Positions 52,895 through 64,000 of a stretch of 64,000 bases of DNA are shown here, piece by piece. A model generated the notes under the pieces. That model did no database searches, was not told where the DNA came from, and saw only the letters and a list, made by a program, of their open reading frames with translations. Made by a program: the position numbers and the translations under genes. This stretch comes from Ziziphus jujuba (Eukaryota > Streptophyta > Magnoliopsida > Rosales > Rhamnaceae): NCBI RefSeq assembly GCF_031755915.1, contig NC_083389.1, forward strand, positions 17,229,001-17,293,000. Reading direction: 5' to 3'. The first letter of the stretch is position 1; every line of letters begins with the position of its first letter.

Positions 52895-55800
52895 CTTTAT
52901 TACATGTTTAACAATCTATCTCGTATAAGAGAATTTTTAACTTAATTAAATTTAGAATGTTTATATGCTAAATGCATATCTTATCTTTTGTTAATTGACT
53001 TTAAATTTAAAATAACTTAAAATTTGATGTGGTAACCCTCAACATCTAATTAATAAAGTCATATATTCCCTTATCAGAGTATTTTTGCACGTCTAAAACC
53101 ATATGTCTAAGGTATATTTATAATTTTTTTGGTAGTATTTTAAAAATAATTTTATACAATTTTCAATACATTTTTAAATAAAATTCTCTTTTTTTAGGGT
53201 TGAAAATATAGACGAAACATAGAAATATATTATACATTTTCAATACATGAATATATTGTATTTTTTAAAATACGTTTGATTTGTCCAGTTCGTGGAATTA
53301 ATAACGCACAGGCCCATTCTAAGCCTGTCTATGGACCTCTTTTTTGGATCCCTATGGGCTTCGTTCAAAATTCCAAATCTGGTTTGAATTATAGCATCTG
53401 TATTTTTTGATGGAATATATTTTTGTTTTTCAATGAATACAATTATTTTTGTTTCGCTATGCCTTACTATCAATGATCCTTGTCAGTGAAATCCGTCGAT
53501 AATGTGCCAATTATTAAATGAGGATATTTATTTTAATATAAAAAATATGATATAGAAAAGTAAATTTTTTAATAGTAGTAAATCAAATTGACATATAAAT
53601 TCTATTAGCATTTTATTATTGATGGTGATAAATGATATTTTTTTTTAAAACAATCGTAGATATAATTCAGTACATCTTAAAATCATAATAAATTATCTAT
53701 GAGATTAGTGTTTGATTATAAAGAGATCCACTTGTAATTAGTGGAGGCAAACATAGATGGACATGGGGAAGGAAGACCTAGGTTGCTGACAAGTCTAAGC
53801 AACCTTGGAGGCATCAAAGTTCCATTTTCATTTCAAAATCTTGGTGTATCCCTTTAGGTTGCGTCCATAGGGACACATCTCTTTTTTTTTTTTTTTTGGT
53901 GAGTTTGTGGATTTCAAATCAAAATACTGCTCAAGGAAATGGTTACAGGGATTTGTTGGGTAATCAAGTTGATCGACCAAGTTATAAAAAAAGAAAAAAA
54001 GAAAAAAAGCTCTATGGGAATAATCTAGTGGAAAATCACTATGTTTTTGTAAAATGATTCATAGTTTGAATTACTCCAAAATAGGTTAAAAAAGAAAATA
54101 AAATATCACTTTGGCAAGGATCCAAGTAAAAGGGCTTTGATGTACATTCCAACAAATTCATGAAATGGTTCACCAAACACAAAAAGAAAAGAAAAAAGAA
54201 AAAAAAGAACATTCATAAATTGCTATAATGCTCTAACTTTTAGTTTTCAAATTTGTATTAGTTCCATGCATCTTTATTTGCAGGTCTTGTTAATCGATTA
54301 ACAAATAACATATTGTCTCATAATTTGACATATGTAGAATTTGGCAAACAAATTTAATGCATATATGTATAATAATGATTTTGAAAGGAGGGGTCTAGGT
54401 ACGGTCCGTCCACATGCGGATCCCCACTAAAGCTGACGCTCTTAAAAAAAAATATCGGTTTTATTGTATATATGTACATAGCTGTACATAGCAAAGTCAA
54501 TTTTTTTTTAAAAAAGAGTCAATTTTGGTGCGAGTTCGTATATAGATGAACCGCACTGTAGCATTTTTCGATTTTGAAATATATATAACAGTCAAATATA
54601 CCATTAATTTGGTTAAAAGCGAATGCATAAATTGTTTCATCTTGGTTCACTTTAAAAATATTTCTTGGCTCCATATTTGATAGCATGGAAAGCGTATTAA
54701 GCATTAAAGGCATAAAAGAAACTTTTGGAATTTGAATGAATTTCATTAATGATGTAGTTAACAAAATTGGCATAAAAGATTAGTACGGCCTCCTATGCCA
54801 GTTTCCTTCAACAGGTTTCTATTTTAATCAAATGTTCCATCTCTTCCTCTTCCATGCATTTATCCAAGAAAAAAAAAAAAGACTTCTATCAAAAGATTTT
54901 TCTAATCTGCTTCCACCACCAACTAGACAAAAAATATTAACGAGCATGGCTACGAAAAAAGCCTAGAAAATGTAGCCACTTTCTTCTCTATTTTCTCAGT
55001 TTGGTTTAGTTTTTTTTTTTTTGGCTGCTGACTCACTTCTCTGCCCAACCAATATCCCCTTTTTGTTCTCAGAAAAATCTTTAGTGGTCCCGGAGTACCG
55101 AGCCAGTGGATACTCCTCCCATTACTTGAATGACATTTGGATTTTTTTGCCACATCAGCTGATTCACCAAGCAGCTATATAACCTAAACTCAAAATTACA
55201 AACAAACATCCAAAGAACGAAAGCCCTGGAAAAGTCAACGTTGTTGGTGCTGGTCTTCAGCCGGTTGATGAGGGAGGACTTGACTCTGTCGATCCGAAGG
55301 TGGGTGAAGAATGACGAATCGAGTTCCTTCTCAGTTCTTTTTATGAAGTCTGTTCAGATCTCTCTCTAGAAATTTTAGACTTGAAATTCTCATTGTTGAA
55401 GCATATTTCAAGGAGTCCAATGTGCAGCGTGGCCTTTAGGAGACTTCCAATCTTTCAAAACCCAAGCAAATTCGAGGCAGAAAGGGGAAATATTATCCTA
55501 AGCTACGAGTGATGCAAATTTTATACTATTTCCTAAATTTTGTAATTAGAATATTGTAATATAGGATTCTATATTTTATTATTGATTTTATTTTTGCTTA
55601 AATTCTGTAATTATTCAAAAAGGTAATGAAAAAAATAGTTTCAGCACCAAACTATTGTCGATGGAGTGAAATGAGCATTGCAAACTGAAGAACACATTCT
55701 TATTGGTTCTTAGGATATTTAATTGTTCTGGGCTCCTTTTTTGTTTCCAGTAAATATATCTTTAAAAGATTGAAGAAACTCAAAATGAAAAAGAATAAAA

Positions 55801-56045
55801 ATAAAAAAAAACTCGCAGATTAAATATAAAATACATTCAAGATCGAAAATACTGAGAATAACAGTGGAGGAATGTGAGTTAAAAAACAAGAAAAAAGAAA
55901 AACCGTGGAGGAATGAATTGTTAGCATTAATACTTTCCTTCTACATTTATAAAGCAATTTATTTAGTAAGCTGATGTGGCAAAATTGCCAAATGTCATTT
56001 AACTAATGGAAGGAGTACCAACTAGCTCAGTACTTTGCGAGTACC

Positions 56046-56085
<40 letters not shown>

Positions 56086-56628
56086 CATGTTCCCAAACCA
56101 CTCCACATTTACAATTTTAAGCATTACATGCGCGCCTCCAAACCATGCTACATGAACATTTTGAATTTTTTTTTGTTTTTGAATTCCATGTTTTCATTTC
56201 AAACATGGAAGGAAAACAACACAAATCTTTAAACATCTCAGTTCATCATCATCATCATCATAGCCCCATCGCACATGTCTTTCCAAACCCTTAAAAATTC
56301 CAGGGACATTGAGGACAAAAAAAAAAAAAAAAAAAAAAATGCCTGACGTGTGAGTGTGCTTCACGCAGTCTGTAAAAGTAACACATCTGCTGCTAAAACA
56401 TTTTGCAATTAATAAAGAAATATGTCTTAATTGCTAACTCTACTATTTTATCGTCAAGGCATCTATCAAATTGAAAAGCATTTAACTTCTTAATATCTAA
56501 ATCTCTCTCTCTCTCTTCTCTTATCCACTTATAAAATTGATAGTTTTCTCATGTATTATTTTACACTATGATGGAATTCAAATAAGATGTTAAACCAATG
56601 TGGCGTTTTAAAAAACACAACCAATTCG
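52741..56628. other. Intergenic DNA; possible old gene remnant near 55170-55520
   Basis: Mostly AT-rich. 53270-53480 is less AT-rich, but I could not place it in any family. At 55172 GCTATATAACC looks like a TATA box, followed by a less AT-rich stretch whose frame from about 55233 reads VNVVGAGLQPVDEGGLDSVD before a stop, then a further open run to about 55510. This could be a decayed gene. I could not recognise it. Poly-T (56051-56085) and poly-A (56316-56339) runs are near the right end. Confidence 0.35.
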
Positions 56629-56960
56629 TGTTGGAAAATAACTCAAAATCTTGGGCCCATTTCAAGCCCAGTTTTATTTTCTCATATAAATACCCGTGTA
56701 TATCGGTTGCTAAGGTTTTCAGTAGTATTGTGAGATTTCACAGATTAGGTGTATAAAGGTTTTTTGGCTTTCTAAGAGTTGATTTCTCCATCAATCTTGG
56801 ACCATTCTTTTTTATAGTGGATTAGAGATTCTACATTCTCCTGTTGACGTAGGCACATTGCTGAACCACGTTAAATTTTCTGTGTCACTATTTTTCTTTT
56901 TCGCTCTATTTCTTTGTTGTTTGATTATTCTCAATTAGGTTTGTTCCGTAAATCCTAACA
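56629..56960 (+). repeat. 5' LTR of the Tork-like Copia element
   Basis: TGTTGGAAAATAAC... to ...AATCCTAACA, about 332 bp. The same start recurs at 63871. A degenerate primer-binding site, TTGTATCAAAGAC, begins near 56964 and resembles the initiator-Met site. Confidence 0.85.
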
Positions 56961-57003
56961 AACTTGTATCAAAGACATACTAATCTATTTAGAAATTTTT
57001 ATC

Positions 57004-57859
57004 ATGGCGACAACAAAGTTCGACATCGAGAAGTTTGAGTGCAACATGAGTTTCTCCATGTGGCAAGTTAAGAAGAAGGCAATTTTGACACGTAGCGGTT
57101 TGCACAAGGCATTGGCTGGCAAAGATCAGATGCCGTCTTCATGGGATGCTGAAAAAAGCCAAGGTTGATGAGCGTGCCCTATCCACCACCCAGTTATGCT
57201 TGTCCAATGAAATTTTGAGGGAGGTCCTTGATCTGAAGATGGGAAAGGATTTGTAAGACAAGTTGAAATCTTTGTATATCACAAAGAATCTCACTGTGAA
57301 ACTAATTGCAAAATACCGTCTGTACATCATTTCAATTTCTGAAGGTACATCTATTAAGATGTAGACAAATGAATTTTCTACTATTTGTTAGATCTAGCAA
57401 ACATGGACATTAAATATGATGATAAAGATCAAGCTCTAACGTTACTGCATTCCTTACCTTCATTGTATAAAAATTTAGGGAGACTTTGATTTGCAGTTAT
57501 AAAACCCTAAAATTGGAGCATGTGGAAGCTTTTTTTTTATATTCAAAGGAGTTGTTCGATAAGGAGTTGACTAGCAGTTTTGATAATAATAATTTTGGAA
57601 ATCCTAGAGAGGGTTTGGTTGTTGGAGGTAGAACATCATATAGAGATCAGAATAATAATAATAACAATGGTGGTAGTTGATCGAGATCAAAGTAGGGGCA
57701 CATCAAATTTGAGTGTCATAAGATTCAGAACAAAAATAATGAAAAGGGTAAGGAACTTACCGAAGCTAGTGTTGCACATGAGGAAATTGATGACAGTGAT
57801 GTCTATTCGGTGACTAAGGATAGTTCGGGCAAGCAGGGATGGATTTTGGATTCAGCTTG
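57004..57859 (+). pseudogene. Broken gag and start of protease of the Tork-like element
   Basis: ATG at 57004 gives MATTKFDIEKFECNMSFSMW, the Tnt1-type gag start. After a frameshift near 57165 come VDERALSTTQLCLSNEILRE and KSLYITKNLTVKL. A damaged knuckle (GHIKFECH) is near 57697. The protease start WILDSAC (57841-57860) is cut by the nested LTR and resumes as SFHIYLHKD from 60746. Many stops. It cannot be translated as one protein. Confidence 0.88.
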
Positions 57860-60745
57860 TGTCAGGACCCGTCCAAGATTCCTTTCCAGAACCCTAGACA
57901 AGCCATGATCCCAGGGAAATACCACCAAACCTTCCAACGGAAAATCCGGCAGCACCTCCCTTAAGGGTAGGACTAACCAAAAATTTTCTGCACTGAAAAC
58001 ACACTTCTAAAATTCATCCCCTTATTCCTCCCACAATACTACAAATTGATTCCAAAAATCTACAGCACTTCAAATGAATACAGTAAATCAGTGCATAAAT
58101 AATAACTACACGTTCAATACAGTATACAGAGCATTATACAGATAAATGTGGAATTAATACCATAACAGATAAGAAGCAATACAAGATAGAGAGGAAAAAG
58201 GAAAGAAATACTTCTTGGACTTTCGGCAACGAACTGAGACGTTGGGCTCGCCCCGGACAATCAACGTCTCCTAACCTGGACCTAGAGGAACGGAATTTAA
58301 AAACGTGAGATGTTAATTATCTCAGTGAGTGGCCCTATCTATTGAACACCTTTAATATTAATAATATACCAAATAAAGGGATTTAATTAATCAATACCGA
58401 ACAATTAAATAAATAAATAAATAAACATTTGAAGGTAACAATTTCTCTCAAAACCCTCACTATTCACTCCGTTGGAAATGTTCCCCTTTTAAAACATTTT
58501 CACCAAAACCCGATATTCGTACTTTCCGAAAACCAAGGGATCAAATAATTTAATAAACAACAAATAAATAACTACCCCAAATATAAATAAAATTTAATAA
58601 ATTATAATAAATAATTTTTGTACTCTTTGGGGTTTGAAATTTCTATCCGAAAAAATTTGTACTTGACGCACCATACCATATACCAGTGATGCCCTCCGAT
58701 ACCCAGCGTCCCGAGCACCGACTGGCGGGGAGATTAAATAGAGATACTTGCAAACGGCACTTCAGCGTCCCGACAGTACCGCTGCTGAAATCGTCATCCC
58801 GGCCAAGGAGGGGGGCGACTATGTCCACTATATCAAACCTGCCTGCCCACGGTCCAATGGCAACTCACGGGAGACATAATAACTTGCGCGCTAACCACAT
58901 ATACACCAGAACACCAATACTGTATGAGTGCGTCTAAAGTAATTATTTAATTAATTATAACCGTATCATTTTTCCAAAATCACCGTGGAAAATATACCAA
59001 TTTTCACATTTACCATCCCACATATTTTCCTTTAACAAATCCGGTACGAAAACATCGATAACAATAAAACAATAATTTTTCTTGTAACACGAGGTTCAAC
59101 AAATAATATACCACGGGCATAATTATAAAAATTAAACCACCAAATTAAACAAATATTTTCCATAAAATATTTAAACTAATTATGCCCAAAAATAATATAA
59201 AAATCCAAACACAATTAATTTATGTAAATACCTTGCTCATGTGTAATAAATACAATTAAATCACAATAAAATAATAATCGGGAATTTCTTAACAACCCAA
59301 AATTTCTTTTAACATTAATGGGTAAATATATATATAAAATAATATTTTTTCCGATTATATTTAAATTCCACCACATGAACATAATTTTCAGATATCAATT
59401 TAACACCACATAAATATAATTAATTGCCCAAAATAGTTTTCAAGGTGGGTCACTCACCTGGAGCACGCAATTAACCTAAGATCCTCCATGGGATCAATTC
59501 CACCCCATGCTCCTAGAACACAATTCACACACAGTCAAATAAATTAATATTTTATTCGGGTAAATAATACCCGGTACCCGGGGGGTCTAACACAAACGTT
59601 AACCAAAATTGACAAATTATATGTCTATGGAAAGCTTGTGAGATGAAGATCACATTACCGACCTCCATTGGGCTCAATTTGACCGGCGGTGGTCGGAAAG
59701 ATTCGACCAAGTTTAAACTTGAGGGATCTCTCAAATGGTGGGGATTTTGAGCAATCTAACCCTGGAAATGGACTCAGAGGGGTCAAAAATGGTGGAATAG
59801 AGGTATGGATTGAGCTGGGTTGGTCGGAAACGGCGAGAATCGCGGGAAAAACTTAACCCGCCGCCGCCGACTTCACCGGCCCGATCTGGGCACGTCCGAC
59901 GACGTCTGGCCAGGAAAATTGGAGGTTGGGGTCGCGGGGAACTGGGCTTCACCGGTGGCTAGCGCATGTGGCTGTCCGATCACAGAAATCCTGCCAAACG
60001 GTCGGTCAAAGAGAGAGGGGGAGAGAGTCAAAGGAGAGAGAGAGAGAGAGAGAATTCCTTGCTGGTGTTTAACGGGCTCGGGGAAGAAGGAGAAGGGAAG
60101 GAAAGGAAAAGAAAAGAGGAGAAAGGTGTTTTCCCACGTGGGGAAAAGGAAAAAAAAGAAAAAAGAAAAGAAAAGAGAAAAAGAAATAAAAAGAAAATAA
60201 ATCAAAAATAATTAAATAATATTATTATATAAAATAACAATAAAATAAAATGATATTAAACACGGTTGACATGTGGCATCTCAACATGGTGACACATGGT
60301 CACATTTATTAAGTCACACGTGGCACATCGCTACACGTTTAAAAATAATAATATTAAAATAATACAATATTTGAAAAACTCTACAGGTCCATAACTTTCA
60401 AACCACATGTCCAAATTGAACGTGCCATTAGTCTATGAACTCGTATCAACGAGCACTTCACAACCATGCATAAGTCAAAGCTCAACTTTGCATGAATAAA
60501 AAGTCAACTCCGGCACCCCTTGGACAGTTTGGACCTCAACTTATTTTGCTCATAACTTTCAAACCGTAGCTCTGTTTTCAACGTGCTACTAGTTTAAGAA
60601 CTCGTGCCAACGTGTACTTCATAACGGTACCTCAGTCAACCTAGAATTCCAACTGGTACAAAAAGTCAACTTTTGACCCTTCGGTCAACGGTCAACCTCG
60701 GTAAAAGTTAGAAACTTCCGTTGTACTTTGGGACGGGGTGTTACA
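57860..60745 (-). mobile_element. Solo LTR (2,886 bp), probably Ty3/Gypsy, inserted in the Copia protease
   Basis: Bounded by GCTTG on both sides (57855-57859 and 60746-60750), an exact 5-bp target-site duplication. It starts TGTCAGGACCCG and ends CGGGGTGTTACA, both with TG...CA ends. Read on the minus strand it begins TGTAACACCCCGTCCC, a start I associate with Tekay/Del-type Gypsy LTRs, which are often 2-4 kb; hence the minus call. No gag or pol is inside, so it looks like an LTR left by recombination between the two LTRs of a full element. A GAGAGA run lies at 60036-60051, and ACATGTGGC/ACACGTGGC motifs cluster at 60266-60340. Confidence 0.85.
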
Positions 60746-60750
60746 GCTTG

Positions 60751-63700
60751 TTCGTTTCACATCTATCTCCATAAGGATTGATTCACTTCTTATATTCTAG
60801 TGGATTAAGGTGTTGTGCTGACGGGAGATGATCATTCTTACAACGTTGTTGGCATTGGAACTATCAGGGTGAAGATGCATGATGGAATTATCATAACACT
60901 ATCTGAGGTACGTCACGTTCTTCATATGTCCAAGAATTTAATTTCTCTGTCTGCCTTAGATAAATCTAGTTGTGTCTTTTCTAATGGAGGTGGAGTTTTG
61001 AGGGTCGCGTGCCTTGGTAGTAATGAAAGCTAGCTTGGTTGGTACATTATACAGGCTATAGAGTTCTGTGGTAATAGGGTCGATTGCAGTTTCAGTGTCC
61101 ATTTCAGATTCGGTTGTCACTCATTTATGGCATATGAAGCTAGATCATATGAATGAGAAGGGTTTGGTGATGTTGAGCAAACAGAGTTTGCTTGGTGATT
61201 GGAGTATCTTGAAGTTGAATTTTTGTGAGCACTGTGTGTTTGGGAAGTAGAAAAGAGTTAGCTTTAGTACTAGAATTCACAAAACCAACAGTACTCTTGA
61301 TTACATTCATTTAGATCTTTGGGGACCCGTGCGTACTACTTCTAAGGGTGGAGGCAAATATATATTAACCCTCATTGATCATTTTTTCAGGTTTGGGTAT
61401 ATTTTCTAAAGCATAAGAATGACGTGTTTGCTACTTTCAAGCAATGGAAAGCTTTGATCGAGAAGCTAACTGGGAAAAAGGTGAAGTGCCTCCATACAGA
61501 TAATGGATTAAAGTTCTATGATGGAGTTTCCAATGAGTTTTATAGAAATAAAAGGATTGTTAGACATCTCACAGTCAGAGAAACTCCATAGCAAAATGGT
61601 GTGGCTAAGCGCATGAACAGAACTTCTATGGAGAAAGTCCGGTGCATGTTGTCAAATTTTGAGTTGGCATAGGACTTCTAGGTAGAAGTAACTGCTACAG
61701 GTTGCTACTTGGTGAACCGTTCTCCATCAGCATCAATTGACTATAAGACTCCTAAAGAAATATGGTTTGGAAAACTTGCTAATTGTTTAAGTTTGAAGGT
61801 GTTTGGATGCCTTGCCTAAGTTCATGTTAGTGATGGTAAGCTTGTACATAGATCGAAAAATGGCATATTTCTTGGTTACCCACATGGTTTAAAAGGATAT
61901 AAAGTTTGCTTCCTGATCTAAAGTCACCTAAGGTTGTGATTAGTAAGGATGTTGTGTTTGATGAGATGGCTATGCTGCATCCGAAGAAACAATCCATTGT
62001 TTCAAACAGTGTGCCAAAGCAGGTGGACTTTAAGGTGGAGGAAGTGAGTACTTCATATAATTGTTCAGTTTCAGGCCCCGTTGAGACAAGTACTCCTGTA
62101 GAAGAGGAGATAGTTGAAGAGGTGCAGGAGCACTCAATTGCCAAGGATAGACTTCGTAGGAAGATCAAAAAGCCCTTTAGTTTGGCTGACTATGTCAATT
62201 TTGCTTGTGTTGCAGCATAGGAGATTGAGGTCCTAGTGATCCTCGCACCTATTATAAAGCCATTTCATATGAGGATTCAACAAAGTGGTTAATTGCTATG
62301 CAAGAGAGGTGGAGTCATTTCATAAAAACTATACTTGGGAGTTAGTATTACCTTCCAGAGGGTAAGAAGATTATGGGATGAAAATGGGTCTATAGTATTA
62401 CCTTGGTGTTGAAAATGCAAGGTATAATGCATGTCTAGTAGCGAAAGGGTATTCATAGATATAGAGAGTTGATTTTAATGATATTTTTCCCCTGTTGTTA
62501 AACATACTTCTATTTGTGTCTTGTTAGTGCTAGTTGCTATGCATGATTTGGAGTTAGAGCAACTAGATGTGAAAACCACTTTCTTGCATAGTGAGCTTGA
62601 GGAGACCATTTGTATACAGCAGCCGAAAGGTTTTGAGGTTGAAGGAAAAGAGGACTATGTCTGCTTGTTGAAAAGGTCCTTATATGGTCTGAAGTAGTCC
62701 CCTCGTCAGTGGTAAGCGGTTTGATGGGTTTATGTTTAGCCATGCCTATTCTAGGAGCCAATATGATAGCTGTGTGTATTTTAGGAAGTTGGAGAATAGC
62801 TCATTCATCTATTTATTGCTTTATGTTGATGACACACCGATAGCGACAAAAAAGAAATCAAATATCAACAAATTGAAAGTAAAGTTGAGTGGTGAATTTG
62901 AGATGAAAAAGATTTGGGAGCAATAAAGAAGATTCTTGGTATGGAGTTTAAGACAGATAGATCTGCAGGTAAACTTTTCTTCACTCTGAGATCTTTTGTT
63001 GAGAAAGTTCCGGAGTGTTTGGGGATGAAGAAAGCTAAACTTGTAAGTACTCCATTGGCTGCTCATTTTAGATTGTGTGCTAAAATATATCACCACAGTT
63101 TGATAGAGATATTGAGTATATGTCACATTTTCCTTACTCTAACGTTGTTGGTAGTTTGATGTATGCATGGTGTGTACCTATTTTGACATTGCACATGTTG
63201 TTAATGTTGTGAGCATGTATATGGCTAATCTTGGCAAACAGCACTGGCAAGCTGTCAAGTAGATTCTAAGGTACTTGAGAGGTACTATTGACACTTGTTT
63301 AGAGTTTGGTAGAAATAAAGAGGGTGTGATTGGATATGTTGATGCAGATTTTGTTGAGGACCTTGATAGGAAGAGATCCACTACTGGTTATGGGTTTACT
63401 CTTGGAGACATAGCTATCAGTTGGAAGTCCATTTTGTAGGCAATAATTGCACTATCAACCACAGAAGCTGGGTATATGGCTATAGCTAAAGCGGTGAAAG
63501 AAGTTATTTGGTTGAGGGGGTTGATAGGTGAGTTGAGTTCTGAGCATGACACTACAGTCATCAATTGTGACAGTCAGAGTGTTATCTATCTCACTAAGGA
63601 TCAGATGTATCATGAAGAACGAAGCACATTAACGTAAGATATCACTTTGTATAAGGTGTATTTGAGGAAGGTGATATTGGTGTCCAAAAAGTGTCTACTG

Positions 63701-63785
63701 TTGACAATGCTGTAGATGACAAAGTCTTTTCCAGTTAGCAAGTTTAGGCATTGCTTAGACTTTGTTGATTGCTTGGATAGTTGAG
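60751..63785 (+). pseudogene. Broken pol of the Tork-like Copia element
   Basis: In order: protease continuation and VRHVLHMSKNLISLSALDKS (near 60910-60970), gag-pre-integrase LWHMKLDHMNEKGL (near 61128), integrase with HLDLWGPV, HTDNGLKFYDG and QNGVAKRMNRTS (61300-61640; the usual Glu is changed to Lys in VAKRMNRT), a variable linker (61906-62220), RT with LDVKTTFLHSELEETI (near 62560) and YVDD (62822-62833), and RNase H with GYVDADFVEDLDRKRSTTGY (near 63334) and STTEAGYMA. Stops and shifts are frequent. Confidence 0.88.
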
Positions 63786-63870
63786 ATTGCCCTTTGGGGC
63801 TTATTTTGGAGATGGTGTTACTATTTTCTGTAGTCCTTTGGTGCAAGATGTTTGAGTTAAGGTGGAGATT

Positions 63871-64000
63871 TATTGGAAAATAACTTAAAATCTTGGGCCC
63901 GTTTTAGGCCTAATTTTGTTTTTGTCATGTAAATACCCATGTATATCAGTTGCTAGGGTTTTCAATAACATTGTGAGATTTGAGAGACTGAGTGTATTAG
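63871..64000 (+). repeat. Start of the 3' LTR of the Tork-like element (cut by the window edge)
   Basis: TATTGGAAAATAAC aligns with the 5' LTR start TGTTGGAAAATAAC, so the terminal TG has become TA. A purine-rich GGTGGAGATT directly precedes it as the polypurine tract. About 130 bp are visible, with frequent transitions relative to the 5' LTR. Confidence 0.9.

Larger units (their letters stand above)
56629..64000 (+). mobile_element. Degenerate Ty1/Copia element (Tork/Tnt1-like), 3' end outside the window
   Basis: The 5' LTR is at 56629-56960 and the start of the 3' LTR at 63871, with gag, protease, integrase, RT and RNase H remains in order between them. A 2,886-bp solo LTR of another family is nested in the protease region. 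Stops and frameshifts are dense throughout. Without the nested LTR the visible element is about 4.5 kb, close to normal for Copia. Confidence 0.9.

Noticed and set aside
53240..53473. Possible organelle-derived or gene fragment
   Set aside because: The composition is less AT-rich than its surroundings, but I could not match it to any plastid, mitochondrial or nuclear gene.
59820..60211. Overlapping long open frames on both strands inside the solo LTR
   Set aside because: They arise from GC-rich and GA-repeat sequence, show no known domain, and lie within an LTR.

Overview
This window is AT-rich nuclear DNA of a flowering plant, almost certainly a eudicot. The evidence is intron-rich genes for typical plant protein families (soluble inorganic pyrophosphatase, a RABE1/Rab8-type GTPase, a WAT1/EamA transporter, a TDBD-domain nuclear protein), GT-AG introns full of T-rich tracts, plant Copia LTR retrotransposons, MITEs and one short plastid-like insert. 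The species cannot be fixed from the sequence. I see no rRNA gene, no functional tRNA gene, no CRISPR array and nothing bacterial.

Layout. 1-2060: the 5' part of a minus-strand soluble inorganic pyrophosphatase gene, whose first coding exon carries a 75-bp in-frame tandem duplication. 2061-7300: AT-rich intergenic DNA. 7310-8145: a decayed Copia pol remnant (minus). 8223-8396 and 19110-19494: two broken pieces of one trichome-birefringence-like (TBL) gene, separated by a three-LTR Copia array at 9770-18881. That array is apparently bounded by a TATTA target-site duplication, starts with a palindromic LTR, and its downstream unit has a 23-bp-period array of G-box (CACGTG) motifs ahead of gag. 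19500-24780: AT-rich repeats, including two copies of one MITE family. 25433-29412: a complete eight-exon RABE1 gene with a plastid-derived insert in intron 3. 29413-39110: intergenic DNA with tandem duplications, SINE-like pieces, a foldback and a Mutator-like MITE with a 9-bp target-site duplication. 39191-41657: a complete seven-exon WAT1-related transporter gene. 43236-47150: a complete minus-strand TDBD-domain gene with eleven 14-residue repeats. 49049-50130: a truncated Copia LTR plus gag. 52363-52740: a Tourist-like MITE with TTA duplication. 56629-64000 and beyond: a degenerate Tork/Tnt1-like Copia element split inside its protease by a 2,886-bp solo LTR with a clean GCTTG duplication.

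The four host genes are unrelated housekeeping, trafficking, transport and nuclear genes and do not form a pathway. Every retrotransposon reading frame is broken, largely by stops that look like C-to-T or G-to-A changes, as expected of silenced, methylated copies. I found no clear new biological system. The strongest candidates for follow-up are the G-box array in the Copia leader, the palindromic LTR joined to mid-pol, the TBL gene split by the Copia array, and the duplicated pyrophosphatase N-terminus. Exon boundaries were read by eye from splice signals and frame continuity. Family assignments rest on remembered motifs, not on searches.
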